Shown here: one piece after another, positions 35,626-47,130 of the stretch
Position numbering within the stretch: position 1 is the stretch's first letter
How the letters are laid out: the number at the start of each line of letters is the position of its first letter
NCBI RefSeq assembly: GCF_034190915.1
Contig: NW_026947488.1
Coordinates: 1,684,501 to 1,748,500 of the forward strand
Origin: Cavia porcellus
Taxonomy: Eukaryota; Chordata; Mammalia; Rodentia; Caviidae
Length of the DNA: 64,000 nucleotides
Direction of reading: 5' to 3'
The notes under the pieces: generated by a model
The model's database searches: none
Told to the model about the DNA's origin: nothing
Seen by the model: the letters and a program-made list of their open reading frames with translations, nothing else
Position numbers and translations under genes: made by a program

Positions 35626-37557
35626 GGCTTTGGGGGGCATCTAGACAGGAGCCCTAACACTGACCTGCACCAGTGGAGGGTGTCACTTTTGTGCTGCTTG
35701 ACCAAAACCCCCCAGCCCCTGACAGATGCCCAGGTCCCCCAGTGTGGAGGCAGAGGAAGTCCATCCTTCTCTTCACAGCTGTTACTTCCACAGATGCTGC
35801 CCCCCAGCTCTGGAGGACACTTAGGGCTGGCATTACGTCACACACATCATGAGGGATCACCTCTGGGCTTGGTGGTGACCATGGCACTGAGTCTGCTGGC
35901 ACCAACCAGGGCCCAGAGTTGTGCTACTCAGACACCGTGGGGAGAAGACCAGGAGCCCACTGCAGCAGAGCCACTGAGGGAGCAGTTACTAAATCTCCTG
36001 CACAGGGCCAGCGCGGGGCTCCCCACCCCACCTCAAGCCACTGTCAGGCACGGCTGCGCAGGAGGCACGGGCCTCTCACTTCCTGATCATCCACTGTTGT
36101 AGCCCAGCAGGCTCCCTCCCAGCCAGAGCTGCTGTTAGAGGGCCACAAGGGGCTTAATGATACCTATCCCTGCTGGCTCCAGAAGGCACGGGTTACCGCT
36201 GAAACACCACGGTGCATTCTGCACTGACTGACAGCTGCTGTGCAGGAAAATGGCTCTGCTCCCCAGCTGAGCACGAGGCTATCACCTGCTCAGCTCCTTC
36301 AGTGTGCGACCTCACTGGCCAGTGGGGCCAGCTGCCATGTGTCAGGTCATCTCCGTGCTTAGTATACCTTCAGGATTGGGGGCCACGCGTAGTAGGTACT
36401 TCTTTGGGTGGGATGGCCTGTTTGAGGGTATGAAGGACACTTGACTTCTCCACATTCATCTGTGCACACCATCTGTCCTGTACCCCTGCAGGCACTGCCG
36501 CGAACACCAGCAAACCCAGCACTGTGTCTCCTGATGCAACACAGCTTCTCATTTTTGCACATGGCCTCCCGGCTCCCAGTAAATCCCACATGGATAAAGC
36601 AGGGCCAGACTGTCCAGGAGACCTGCCTTCCCTGTGGTCCAGAGGACCAGCTTGTCCCACATTGGAGCAGAAGGCAGGTTTGCCAGATCCCCGCTTTTGA
36701 AACATCCAGAAAAGCAGTGTTCACACACCAATGTTCCTACTCTGTTCATCCTGAGCTTAGGGTCGAGGGGTGTGCACTGCAGTGTGAACCTCTGATCTAA
36801 GTCGCTTCAACTTCGATGCCTGTAGGAATTCTATTTCAAGCAAGGATCACATTCAGATGCCTTTAGCTAGACCTCCCCATGTCTTCGCCCTGTGATGTGT
36901 CCTTTTGTACCAGTTTCTGAGAACCGGTTTAATGAGCACACTGTGTTTATAGAGCAGTCTGAACTGCTTCCAAAACCCGAAGCATGCACCCATTTCAGAT
37001 GGCTTCATTTTTTCTCTCAATTTTAATTCCATCACCAGGAACAGATGAATACTTCACTGGTCACCGCTAGCCAAGGTGGCCTGGTCCTTTGTTGCTTAGT
37101 TCGGTATATTCTGCCTTATGTACCTGCTGAGCTCCTATACTAGACCCAAGACAGCTGCTTCCACCCTCACACGTGGTGAGGACATGAAGGGCCAGGTTGG
37201 GGCTTCGCTCTGAGAATCCCAGCGTAAGAGGGGATGCAGCTCAGGGCACAGCACTGCTCAGCCTATGTGAAGCCCCTGTGCCGAAGAGGAAATCAAAGAG
37301 CGGCTCCTCGGGCGGACGAGCAGTGACCACTGTGTGCGCGTGGCCTCCTGCCCTCCTCTGCACTCCTGCGCCGGCTTTGTCTGCAACTGTTGGAGACACA
37401 GAGGGACTGGACCCACCTGGATATTTTGCAATCTGCTATGGCTTTGCTTTAGTCTCAGAATCTTTCTCTACCTCTTAAATATTTCCCTTGAAAGCCCTTT
37501 TTGTGAAGCCAAAACCTAGATTTTGATTTAAAATTTTACTAATACTTTGTTTTTCAG

Positions 37558-38810
37558 GCCTTGAGTCACCACGTCCAAATCCGCTCCTTGGGTTGGTCAT
37601 CAGTGAGAAACAGAAACACCTTCCAGAGCCTGTGGAGCTGGACAGAATACATGAGAAGGCCCCCCTGGACACGCCAGGCCGTCACCGCCTCCCTGCAGCC
37701 CCATGGTCCAAGAGGAAGCCCCCGAAAAGCCAGCCCTCTTCTGCAGCTGTGGGGACCCCAGCAGCTCTGCTGCCTCTCTCTGAGGCCCCTGTTTGGAAAA
37801 CACTCTCCCCAGGGGCCACCTACAGCATCACCACTCCTGCCACAGCAGTGCCAGCTCCTGAGGCAGCTTCACCTGTCCCTTCGAGGCCTACGAACCCAGC
37901 CTCGCCACTGCGGTTCCTCCTGCAGACTCTTCAAGGGGAGCTCCTCCCCGGCGCCTCCTCCCCATGACCTTGCTGGCCCGACCCCACCTCCCCAGCAGGA
38001 CGGCAAAGCCAAGGGCCAGGCTGGGCTGTCAGGAGCACTTGTCCTCGATCCCATTGTCCAGCAGTTTGGCCACTTCATAAGCAGTGACGCTCAGGAGGAG
38101 GAGAAAGATGACAGGCCCTATGACCCAGAGGAGGGGTACGATGTGGAGCGAGCCTCTGACACCCCAAAGTGGCGGGGTGTGAAAACCATGCCTGGTGCTG
38201 CAGAGCAGGCTGAGGTGGCCTATGACCCGGAAGACGAGACCTTTCTGGAGGTGGCCAGGGAGACCGTCGCTGACCTGCCCAACGTAATGTGCACAGACCT
38301 GGGCAGCAGCTCCCAAGAGAGGCCTGGGGACCACAGGGAACGTGGGCCTCCTCCCGCTCAGCAAGGGCACCAGGAAATTGGGGAGGAGCTGAAGTCTCTG
38401 CTGGCTAGAAGACAGCGCTTCCCCAGTCAAGGACCCCAGGACTACTCACACTTGGGATGCAATAGAGACCCCAGCAGAAAGCAGCAAGCCTGAGACTCTC
38501 GCCAGGGCCCTGGCAGGCAGCACACAGGGTGCTTCCCTCGCACACAGCCGGCTAGGTGCCTTGGCAGCCCAGGGACCGGGGCATCTGGTGCCCGAGCTGC
38601 AGGGAGCAGGCTGCACTCATGACCATGCAGCAGTCACAGTCAACTCCAGCGGCCCCCAGGGAGCACCCGTGGCTCAGCAGCTGGAGGCAGCATGGCTGAC
38701 CTGAGCAGACAGCACCACCGTCCCGATTTTTCAGTGCCTCCGAGCACCCGCACTCAGCCCAGGCTGCATCTCCAGAACAACACTCAAAAGGGGTCTGCCA
38801 TTCAGCCCCA
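37558..38810 (+). pseudogene. DIDO1-like paralogue, 5' third of the terminal exon
   Basis: After the conserved acceptor it reads (G)LESPRPNPLLGLVISEKQKH in the phase expected from DIDO1 (compare LESPRPNIILGLVICQKIKR), then KRKPPKSQ and PLRFLLQTLQGE (LEHILQTLFGKK). Between about 37,935 and 37,965 the frame shifts; the first frame stops at 37,967. Homology continues in the other frame: GLSGALVLDPIVQQFGHF, DDRPYDPEEGYDVERASDTP, AYDPEDETFLEVARETVADL and NVMCTDLGSSSQERP, to a stop at 38,493. Fragments remain to about 38,800 (PSTRTQPRLHLQNNTQK, compare TTAFQPGFTLQNDVQN) before a CCTT repeat and a SINE. The coiled-coil segment is degraded and the PRGP repeats and RD/RE tail are absent. Identity to DIDO1 is roughly three quarters by eye. 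Confidence 0.9.
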
Positions 38811-38814
38811 GTCT

Positions 38815-38869
38815 CCTTCCTTCCTTCCTTCCTTCCTTCCTTCCTTCCTTCCTTCCTTCCTTCCTTCTT
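38815..38869. repeat. (CCTT)n microsatellite
   Basis: About 13 tandem CTTC tetranucleotides with one imperfect unit at the end. It adjoins the antisense ID SINE, suggesting growth from the SINE's A-rich tail. Confidence 0.95.
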
Positions 38870-38945
38870 TCTGTATCAGGAATCAAACTCAGGACCTTTG
38901 TTTGCCAGGCAGGTGCTGTGCTGCTGAGCTATATCCCTGGCCTCT
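38870..38945 (-). repeat. ID-type SINE, antisense
   Basis: Reverse-complement ID: GTATCAGGAATCAAACTCAG (B box), TTGCCAGGCAGGTGCTGTGC, then TGCTGAGCTATATCCCTGGC (A box). The adjoining CCTT repeat lies where the A-rich tail should be. It ends the recognisable DIDO1-like homology. Confidence 0.75.
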
Positions 38946-41900
38946 GTGACCTCTGTCCTGGCACATTTGGGCCAGAAAAAATGGTCAGGAGGTCAGGTGA
39001 GAGCATAGCAGGAAGTGGGATGAGGAGAAAAGCTCGGACATAGGGGAAGGGAGGGACAGACAGACAAGGATGGGCTGCAGCTTGGACTGGGTCCTTGACA
39101 CCGAGAGGAAAGCTATCTGGCGAGCAGAGTCAGAATGGGCAGTTGCAAGATGCAGCCGAGCTCCCTGCCGGACCGAAACACACGGTGCCTGCAGCCAGGT
39201 CCCAGGTCTCCAGCACGAGACTTCAGCAGCGCAGTCTGCTCCGCTCCCGAGCTCCCCGAGAGTGCAGCACTGCCAGGCTCCTCCAGTCGGTGTCTCCCAC
39301 CCTTTCCAAGCCCTCCCCCAGCTGATGCTGTGTGAGATCCCACCCACAGATCCCAGGCCTTTGCATCGTTCCAGCAAAGAGCCGCAGGTGTACATCAGAT
39401 GGCAAGAGGAAAAGCACGTGGTTACTGGAGATGGCAGGAAGACTCGTGCAGGAGAGTCCGTGCCCGCAGAGAGAAAGGCGATGTAAATAGGAAGGTGGTG
39501 CTGGGACCCCAGGAAAATAAAAGCACACAGACCAATCAGGCTTTTGGAATTTCATAAATGTGTGCCCCAGTCCGGTGCTCTCACTGGCTGGCCGGAGTAA
39601 CTTCCAGAGTGCTGAGTGACCCCAGCACATCACGAGCCCCTTGGCCATCCTGGAGTGCGCTCTGGTTGAAGCACATTCGTGCCGTCCACCCGCAGGGAAC
39701 TTTAATGAGGTCTTTGTGGAGGGGAAGTTACTGAAGTCAGGCTCCAAGCTCTGACACACGTCTCTGGCCTGGAGCTTTGTTATTATTTCTGCTTCTCCTA
39801 GCATACTGGAAGGGCAGATCGAACCGGGGGTGCAGCCCAAATTCAGGTGAATGGAGGGAGAGTGGTTTCTGGCCCCAACTGTGCTCCTTGTACTATCCTG
39901 CTGAGAGACATGGTCCCCAAAAATCTTTAAGGGGTACAGAAGGATAAAGGTCCATCTTCTATGACTGCTTCCTGCTGAGTAGGGGTGCTGGCCCTACCTG
40001 TGGAGACCGAGGCGCACTTGCTCTGTCTGATCTAAGGGGCTGGAGGCCCTGTCTGCCTTGAAGGATTTCTTGTCAAGCTGAGGGCACGGAGGTGGGTTCT
40101 GGGCTCTGGCCATCACCAGTAGTGTAACAGCTATCAAACAAGAACAAACAAGCTTGACCAAAAGGTTAAGTAGGTACATCTAAACAGTAACCCTACAAGA
40201 AGCATTGATAAATGTCCATCCAGGAAAGTGACCAAGCTCTCCAGTTCCGAGACTGGGCAGAACACCCACACTCAGACACAGTGGTTCCTAGCAGATCTGG
40301 GAAGCGCAGTCTGCTAGCTTCCAGCTGCATCTCCACTGTTTCAGCCTGGCGGGCACAGGAACCGCACCCCACTTTAAGAGAAATAACCCCTCTGCTCTGT
40401 CGAGGCTGGTCAGCTCATCAGGCTGTCAGACCCTCGGCCACCATCAACATAGCAGACATGGGCGATGAGCTTTAAGGCTATAAGCAATGGCTGCTCATTA
40501 TCTCCGTTAGAAGCACTTTCTTTTAATTATTCAGGAAGACCCCAAGACAGAGAAAAAGAGTGCTGTTATAACCCAGGACAAGGACTCCAGTGTGGTGAAC
40601 CAGAGTACCGAGGCTAGCTCTAAGGTTTACTTGGGGGAACAAAACCCACTTACCCGGTTCAGCACAGGGTTGGCGTTTTCTCTCTGGAAGAAGCTTGAAG
40701 GTGCACGCTGGTTCTCGGTGTATGAGGCCTGAGTGCCTCCGCATCTTTGGGCATCTCAGCTGGCTTGGATTTCACTGCTGGCCAGCTGTGCGGTCCTCGT
40801 AACCTTTTCCTTTCTGCTGCAGTGCAGTGAGAAACCAGAAGGACCAGACATCTCAGCAGGCCAGACCGAAAGCTATGGTTAGTGTATGGAGACGTCAGCA
40901 AACCTTCAGGGTCCCCGTGAAACCTGCCCAGTCTTCCTTTGCGTTGCTGAAGATCCATAGGGGAAAAGGGGCTTGAGAAGGCATCTGAGTAGTCAGGTGG
41001 GGTGGGGTGGAGGAGGCGTACCCCTAAATGGGCCCCATGGGCAGGAGGAGCTGTGGGAACCCAATAGGCTTACCCCTGGGTCCAGCCGCCAGGGGGGACC
41101 TTACCGAGCCTCTCCTGCTGGGCCCCAGCCAGGCCTGAGCCGACGGGGAGGAACTCCCTGGGATGGGGGTCATAGAAGCCACACACAGCCTGCTCCCCGC
41201 CGGTCCCCTCATGGGACTCTCTGGTCCTGGAAGCTGTCCAGGTCTCCCTGGTGCACTCAGCAGAGCTGTATGCTCGGGGCCTTGTGATGGCGCTGGTACT
41301 TTGGACCTCTGGACGCCTCCCTAGGACCACAGCCGCCACCTGCAGCAGGGCTGCTCTCCTGGCTGACGCTTTAAACCAATTATCAAGCCACCTAAAGTCA
41401 CAGAATATCAGTCTGAAAGAGGAGCCGTGGCGCTTTTCTCAATAAAACCCAAACCTGGCAATGTTCTTGTAAATGTGAGCCTTGCCTAAGAAACAGGCAC
41501 TTTAACAGCTGATAATCTGCTACCTGCCAGTAGGTGGCAGTGCAAGGACAGGGACAAACACGTCTCTGAGAAAATCCCGGCCAAATCAAGCAAAATAGGA
41601 TTTAAAATACACATCCAGCATCCGTGCGGCTCGCGGCTTTTGAAACATGTGCACCTTTGGATGGGACCCTCATCCCTTCCGAGTCTCTGCCTCTGTCATG
41701 CATTTTTGCTAGATCAAGCCACTAAAAAGATACGCATCAGATGATGAAAGAAAACTTCACAGTGCAGAAACTACAGGTCACATGTTTGCTTAGACGGGGA
41801 TGAAATCTTGAGGCCACGGATATTAAAACCAAGGCAAGACCAAGTAGAAAGAGCTTGAGTTGGAGAAGTCCCCCAAGAGGGACCACTGTGGGGTGGCCCT

Positions 41901-43164
41901 AGGAGCCAGGAGAAAACGGTTGTCTCATCTCTTACACACACATACACACACACTGGAGTGCAGAGCGCCCCCAACAGGGGCAGCTGGTGCAGCCCTGCTG
42001 CCGTCCAGGCAGGGGGAGGGGGCAGCCCAGGGTCAGGTCGCTGGGGCCGTCCCCCTTCTGCTGCCGCCCATGGCTCACCCAGTAGGGCCTGCGGGGGCTC
42101 TCACCCAGAAACACACAGAGATGGGGCGTCAGGAGCAGACCCCGCAGGAGTCCACACTCTGCCCAGTCCCCCAAAGCTACCAGCCACGGGGACTTTTCTG
42201 GAGCTGCAAAACCAGCACAGGACAAGGCCCGGGTGCTCCTGGCCGCCTGGCAGCGCTCTCCAGCTGGTCCCGACCCCCGCTAATCTGTCAGGGCTGTGCC
42301 CTCTCAGCTGCCCAGCCGTGTGCTCTTCCCTTCCAGCCCTGCTGGATGGGCCACCCAAGCCTCTCACCAGGGGACTCTTCAGCCGGCCTCCACGCAGAAC
42401 CCCCCTGACAGTCGCACCATCTCTGTAGCGGGCCTGAGGGGTCACAGGCTGTGGGGCTTCCCTGTCAGTTTCAGGGACTTCACCCACAGCTGGGAGGGTG
42501 AGGGGACAGGTGTCTCCTGCCAGGGTAGTGGCAGCCTCCCACTGCAGGCCCGTGTCCAGCAGCCTTCTAGGAACTGAGGCCTCGCAGAGATTCGGGTGTG
42601 GGGAGGAGTGAAGATTTCCTTAGCAGAGAGCAAGGCTGACCAAGTGTGGGAGGAGTCACCCCTGAGCCCCTGAGGTCCCAGACCACAACCCTGGGACATG
42701 AGAAGGGCGGGCACTGCCTGCAGAGACCCCTCAGCCTCCGGTCCTCCAAGGCCATCCCTCCAGCTGCTGGGCATGAGATAGAGCGCTGCTGTGCCGAGCA
42801 CCACGGTGGTGGGGACTAGGTCTTCACGGGGTGGCAGCTTTGAGCGGCAGCTGTGGGCAGGGGAGACAGAGCCACAGTCGGACTCCGCGCCCTCCTGTGA
42901 GAACCCTGCCCGCCCCTGCAGGGTGCTGTGCCTAGAGCTGCTCCCCACACCCCCACCCCCCCACCCCGCATCAGTGCCCACTGCAGCAGCGCCTGGCCAC
43001 GCTGCCTGCGACCTCCTGCAAACGCGGCCCGAAGCTGTTTGCCTGGGGCTGAATGTCTGTGTCTCTAGTATTCACTCTGCAACCCCGTCCCAGAGGTGAT
43101 CGGTGGGGAGGGCTCAGTCCCCACGTGTGGGCTCAGGGCGCCACTGGACAGGAAGGAAGGAGCT
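38946..43164. other. Intergenic DNA
   Basis: Mixed-composition sequence with no recognisable gene, RNA gene or clear interspersed repeat. Several open frames up to about 180 codons (for example at 41,860-42,408) overlap frames on the other strand, lack splice context and resemble nothing I know. A C-rich run (CCCCCACCCCCCCACCCC) lies at about 42,951-42,966. Confidence 0.5.
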
Positions 43165-46100
43165 GGTCAGCCCTCTTTTCTTTCCCTCTTTTTGATAAGA
43201 TTGGCTAAGGGTTTGTCAATTTTATTTAATCTTTCAAAGAACCAACTCTTTGATTCATTGATTCTTTGTAGTTTTTTAGCCTCCAGTGTGTTAATTTCTG
43301 CTCTGATCTTTATCATTTCCTCCCTTATACATGCTTTTGGATTAGCCTGCTTTTCTTTTTCTAGAAGTTTGAGGTGCAACATTAAGTTGTTTATATTTGC
43401 TGTTTTCCTGATATGGATATTAACTGCTATAAATTTCCCTCTTAAGACCGCTTTCATTGTGTCCCACAAGTTCTAGTAGTGTAGTCATTATCATTCAACT
43501 GTAAAGACTGTCTTAATTTCTTCTTTAATTTCATCTGTAACCTGTTGGTGTTCAGTAGGGTGCTATTTAACTTCCATGTGTTTATGAAGTCCTTGTGGTT
43601 TCCTTTGGCGTTGCACTGTGGTAACTTCAGTTCCTTTGCACTTACTTAGCGTGTGCTATGAGCCAGTGTGTGGTCTGTTTTGCAGAGTGTCCCGTGTGCA
43701 GGTGAAAAGAATGTGTATCTGATGTTGTGGGGTGGAACACCTGTAGACATCTACTAGGTCCATTGTTCAAAAGTTTGATTTCTAATATTTTATTATTGAT
43801 TTTCATCTAGTTGATCTGTTTGTGACAGTGGGGTATTGAGGTCTCCCAACACAACTGTATTAGGGTTTATTTGATTTCTCATCTATTAGTAATTGTTTTA
43901 TATGGTTGGGTGCACTGGTATTTGCAGTGACTTTCTTTATTTTTCTTAATCAGTTTTGGCTTGAAATTCACTTTGTCTGCTTTTTTCTGGGTTCCTGTTA
44001 CATGTAGTATTGTTTTCCATCCTTTGACTTTCAGTCTATGAATTTCTTTTTGACTTAAATGTGTTTCTTGGATGTAGCATGTTGTTAGGTCTTGCTTCTT
44101 GACCCATTCTCCAGTCTGTCTCTCTTGACTGGGGAACTGAGACCATTACCCTTCATGATTATAACCAATAGGTATTGACTTATCCTTGTCATGTCGTTGG
44201 CTCCCCTGTTTTTCTCCCCTCCCTCTAATTGTTTGCCTTCCCTGGTGGATTCCTTCTGTTGGGGTTCATGGAGCTGTAGTCCTTATTATCTCTTTATAGA
44301 GTGTCCTTCAGAACATTTTGGAGTGCTGGTTTGGTGGTCATAAATTTCCTCAGATGTTCTTTTTCATCTTATTTGAAGTATCTTATTTCTCCATCAAGTT
44401 TGAAAGATAGTTTTATGGGGTACATCAATCAGAATTGAAAGTTGTTTTCTTTTAGAATTTGGAGTACTTCACTTCAAGTTCTCCTTAACTTGAAAGTTTG
44501 TGCCGAGAAGTCAGCTGTAATTCTGATGTGCTTTCCTTTATGGATGATTTGTTTCTTTTCTCTAACAGCTTTTAGGATTCTAGTCTTGTGTTGAATTTCT
44601 GGAATCTTGACTATGATATGCCTGGCTGTAGATTTTGTTTTTTGTCTTTTTCCTTTTTATCGGTACTGGGGATCGAACTCACGAATGCCTGCTTGCAAGG
44701 CAGGCGCTTATGCCGCTGAGCTAAATCCCCAGCTCCAGATTTTTTTTTTTTTATCATTGGTAATTGAAGTTCTATCTGCCATGTTTATTTGTATGTCAAA
44801 TTCTTTTTCTCTACCAGGAATGTTTTCTGTCATGATGTCTGTGAACATTATTTTAGTGTCATCTGTGGCATCTCCTACTTTTTCGTTGACTCCAAGCACT
44901 CTTAAGTTATTCTTCTTTGTCTCACCAACAGCTGCTGTATTGATTTCTCATGGTCCCTTGCTATTTTGAGAAATCTTTCTTTTTTCAGTTGCTAACTGCA
45001 AGCCTGTCTTCAGTATCTGAGATCCTGTCCTCACATTGGCCTAAACTGCTTCTAATACTTTAAATGGAGATTTTATTCTCCTAGATATCTACTTGAATCT
45101 GCTTTATGGATTCCATTTCTTTCCTATGCTGCACTTTCATAATTTTCTTAAGCTTGTCTATTTTTTGTCTGTGTCTGCTCTAACATTGCTAAGCATGGTG
45201 TGTAGTTTGGTCGTCTCTGTAGTTATCTGAGAGATTACTTCCGATTTCATGTTTCCCAGAGCCTCATTCAACTGGCTTGTTTCCACTTCAGAAAGACCTG
45301 GTGGGTGCTCTTGGATTGTCCTCCTCATTGCCCCCTGGGTTTGCCTTTGGTGAACTGGATGCTGGGGTTGCATTTTGCTTAAGTATCTTCTCATTTTCTT
45401 TTCTCTCTTTTTTTAGTTTAATTCCTGGGGTGATGCTTGTAAGTTGCCTAGGGTGGGTTGCTTTATTGCTTGTATTTTGGACCTTTAGGTGATGATTACT
45501 TCTCTGAGGTAGCTTCTAGGTGCAGCTGGTTTTTGGGTTTTGAGTCAGTTGGAAGATCTCTTCAGTTTGTTGATGAGAAATTGTTGCTTGTTTGGCCTGG
45601 TCCCTGGTTCTTTGGCACTGTGCTATTGTATTTTCTGTGACCTTTAGTTAATCTCAGTCACGGAATACCAGGACCACAGCTATTTAGAGCAGTTATGTCA
45701 ATTTTGGCTATAGTGATACCAATAGTATCAAACACAAGCTTAGGGAACAACAAACTGAGCTAACAATTTACAACTTTTAACCACGTGAACTAGACTTGTG
45801 ATTCTATAACAAAATGTAAAACAAACCAGATAATTATATGCAATATGTAAGTCTATAATGTGTCAATTTTGCCCTCAAGGGTTAAAATTTAAAATGAATT
45901 AAGGAGAAAATAGAGAAGTGTGAGAAGAGGAAGAGATTAGAAGTAAGGTTGGAGGACAACGGGGATCACACAGTTTGGAGAAACTGGTGCAGAAGACTGA
46001 AAGGAAAGAGATGGAAGAGGTAAGAGGAAGAACAGAGCAGAACCACACCCACAAAGAGGCTGGGAGCCGTGTTCATACTCATATGAAGGAGAAAGAGAAA

Positions 46101-46790
46101 ACAAAACAAAACTTAAAAACAAACAAGTACAACAAGAAGAAAATGAAGAACAGTCCACTTCTGTCCGGGTTCCCCGGTAGACAGCCTGTGGAGACAGAGT
46201 CCTGAACCGGGCGGCTCTATTCCAGCAGGCCGGCAGTTGCTTTAAGGCAGAGTAGTGTGTGAGTGATCTCAGCAGGCAGCCCTGAGACCAGACTCACTGG
46301 GCTCGCCACAGCCCAAGCATTTCCCACAGATCTGTGCCCAGCTGGGAGCTGCTGGAGGAAGCTGGCAGTGGTTGTGGGTTTCAGACTTATCCGGCCCAAC
46401 TCCAAAATGGCTCCCAGCTAATTGCTCTCTCCCCACAGGAGGACCGAACCCTCTGCACTCACTGCCAGCCACTCCCCTTCACTGCTGTGTTCTCTGCAGA
46501 GGCCTCCAGGTTCACCAGCTGTCACCAGCACAGCGACCGTGCGTCCCCAGGTTCCACAGTTCCCCGCTGCCACCACCCTCTTCCTTGGAGTTTTTATTTT
46601 CACTCTCTCCGTGGGTTTCAATGCGCACTTCAGATTCTTCCTGGGCCAGGGGACCCACTTCCTTCCTCCCCGTCTGCCTCACAGTGCTGCATTCCAGTGT
46701 TTGGATGGTGACTCTCAGAGGCTGATCTCTCTGCTGCTTAACACCCTGCCATCTTTCCAGAAGTCACATTTCTTTTTAATAGAAATATTA
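43165..46790 (-). mobile_element. LINE-1 fragment, antisense, 3'-truncated (5'UTR, ORF1, start of ORF2)
   Basis: On the minus strand, 43,469 down to 43,167 reads the post-endonuclease part of ORF2: MWDTMKAVLRGKFIAVN, LLEKEKQANPKA, IKIRAEINTLEAKK and SWFFERLNKIDKPLANLIKK. Further up are degraded ORF2 endonuclease sequence (to about 44,450) and ORF1 (about 44,500-45,394), whose N-terminal coiled-coil part (NEALGNMKSEVISQITTETT) and RRM-like part (about 44,710-44,900) can be read. A GC-richer 5'UTR-like stretch reaches about 46,790. Reverse transcriptase, the ORF2 C-terminus and the poly(A) tail are absent: homology ends abruptly at 43,165. Frames are broken, so it is inactive. Confidence 0.8.
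44637..44736 (-). repeat. ID SINE inserted in the LINE-1 ORF1
   Basis: Antisense ID with a clear B box (TACTGGGGATCGAACTCACG) and A box (GCCGCTGAGCTAAATCCCCA), in good condition. It is flanked by a short AGATTTT repeat at 44,630 and 44,737 and splits LINE-1 sequence, so it is younger than the LINE. Confidence 0.85.
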
Positions 46791-46847
46791 AAAATAGTGC
46801 AGAGAGGCCCCGTGTACCTTGAAAGGTTTTGGCCCAGACAGGACACT

Positions 46848-47130
46848 GTAGCCAGGAAAGCCACAACCGGAAGCAGGAAGCCCATCTTGCCCTGCCCCTA
46901 GGAAGTTACCTGTGATGCCATCTTCCCGCCCCTGGAAATTTACATATGGCGCCAAACCTAGGACCAATGGGCTACCTGTGCATCCCTAATGCCCGCCTTA
47001 GGTTCCACCCCAAACCGAGGCTATTTACAGGCCCCCACGCCACGTGTCCGACGGAGAGATCGCCGGACGCCAGCGGTGGGGTGCCGGTCATCTCTCTCCG
47101 TGTTCTCAGAATAAAGGCCGCTTTTTATTT
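46848..47130 (+). mobile_element. Possible solo LTR (gammaretrovirus-type)
   Basis: Starts TGTAGCCAGGAAAGCC and contains ACCAATGGG (CCAAT box, about 46,962), a C/G-rich downstream part with a CGGACGCCAGCGG stretch, and AATAAA (47,111) before a T-rich end. The order fits U3-R-U5 of an old endogenous LTR. No TATA box or target duplication could be defined. Confidence 0.4.

Larger units (their letters stand above)
32613..37557. other. Repeat-rich flank between the minisatellite and the pseudogene terminal exon
   Basis: No convincing gene. It contains a short LTR-like piece with AATAAA at about 32,640-32,870, the second copy of a dispersed repeat (33,770-34,175), a rodent interspersed-repeat-like block (about 34,740-35,060) and an LTR (about 35,060-35,625). 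Frames at 35,680-36,100 and 36,441-36,800 are open but did not give a confident match to missing DIDO1 exons. The pseudogene acceptor at the right edge (TACTTTGTTTTTCAG) matches the true DIDO1 acceptor at 8,792. Confidence 0.5.

Noticed and set aside
35680..36800. Central DIDO1 exon remnants in the pseudogene
   Set aside because: A GTGGTGACCATG-like stretch at about 35,870 loosely recalls a DIDO1 segment with GVVTTVTVSGRD, but the flanking alignment fails and no splice sites fit.
41860..42428. Overlapping frames of 182 and 156 codons as a novel gene
   Set aside because: Two overlapping + frames and an antisense frame are all open in the same GC-rich stretch, with no family resemblance and no splice or promoter signals.
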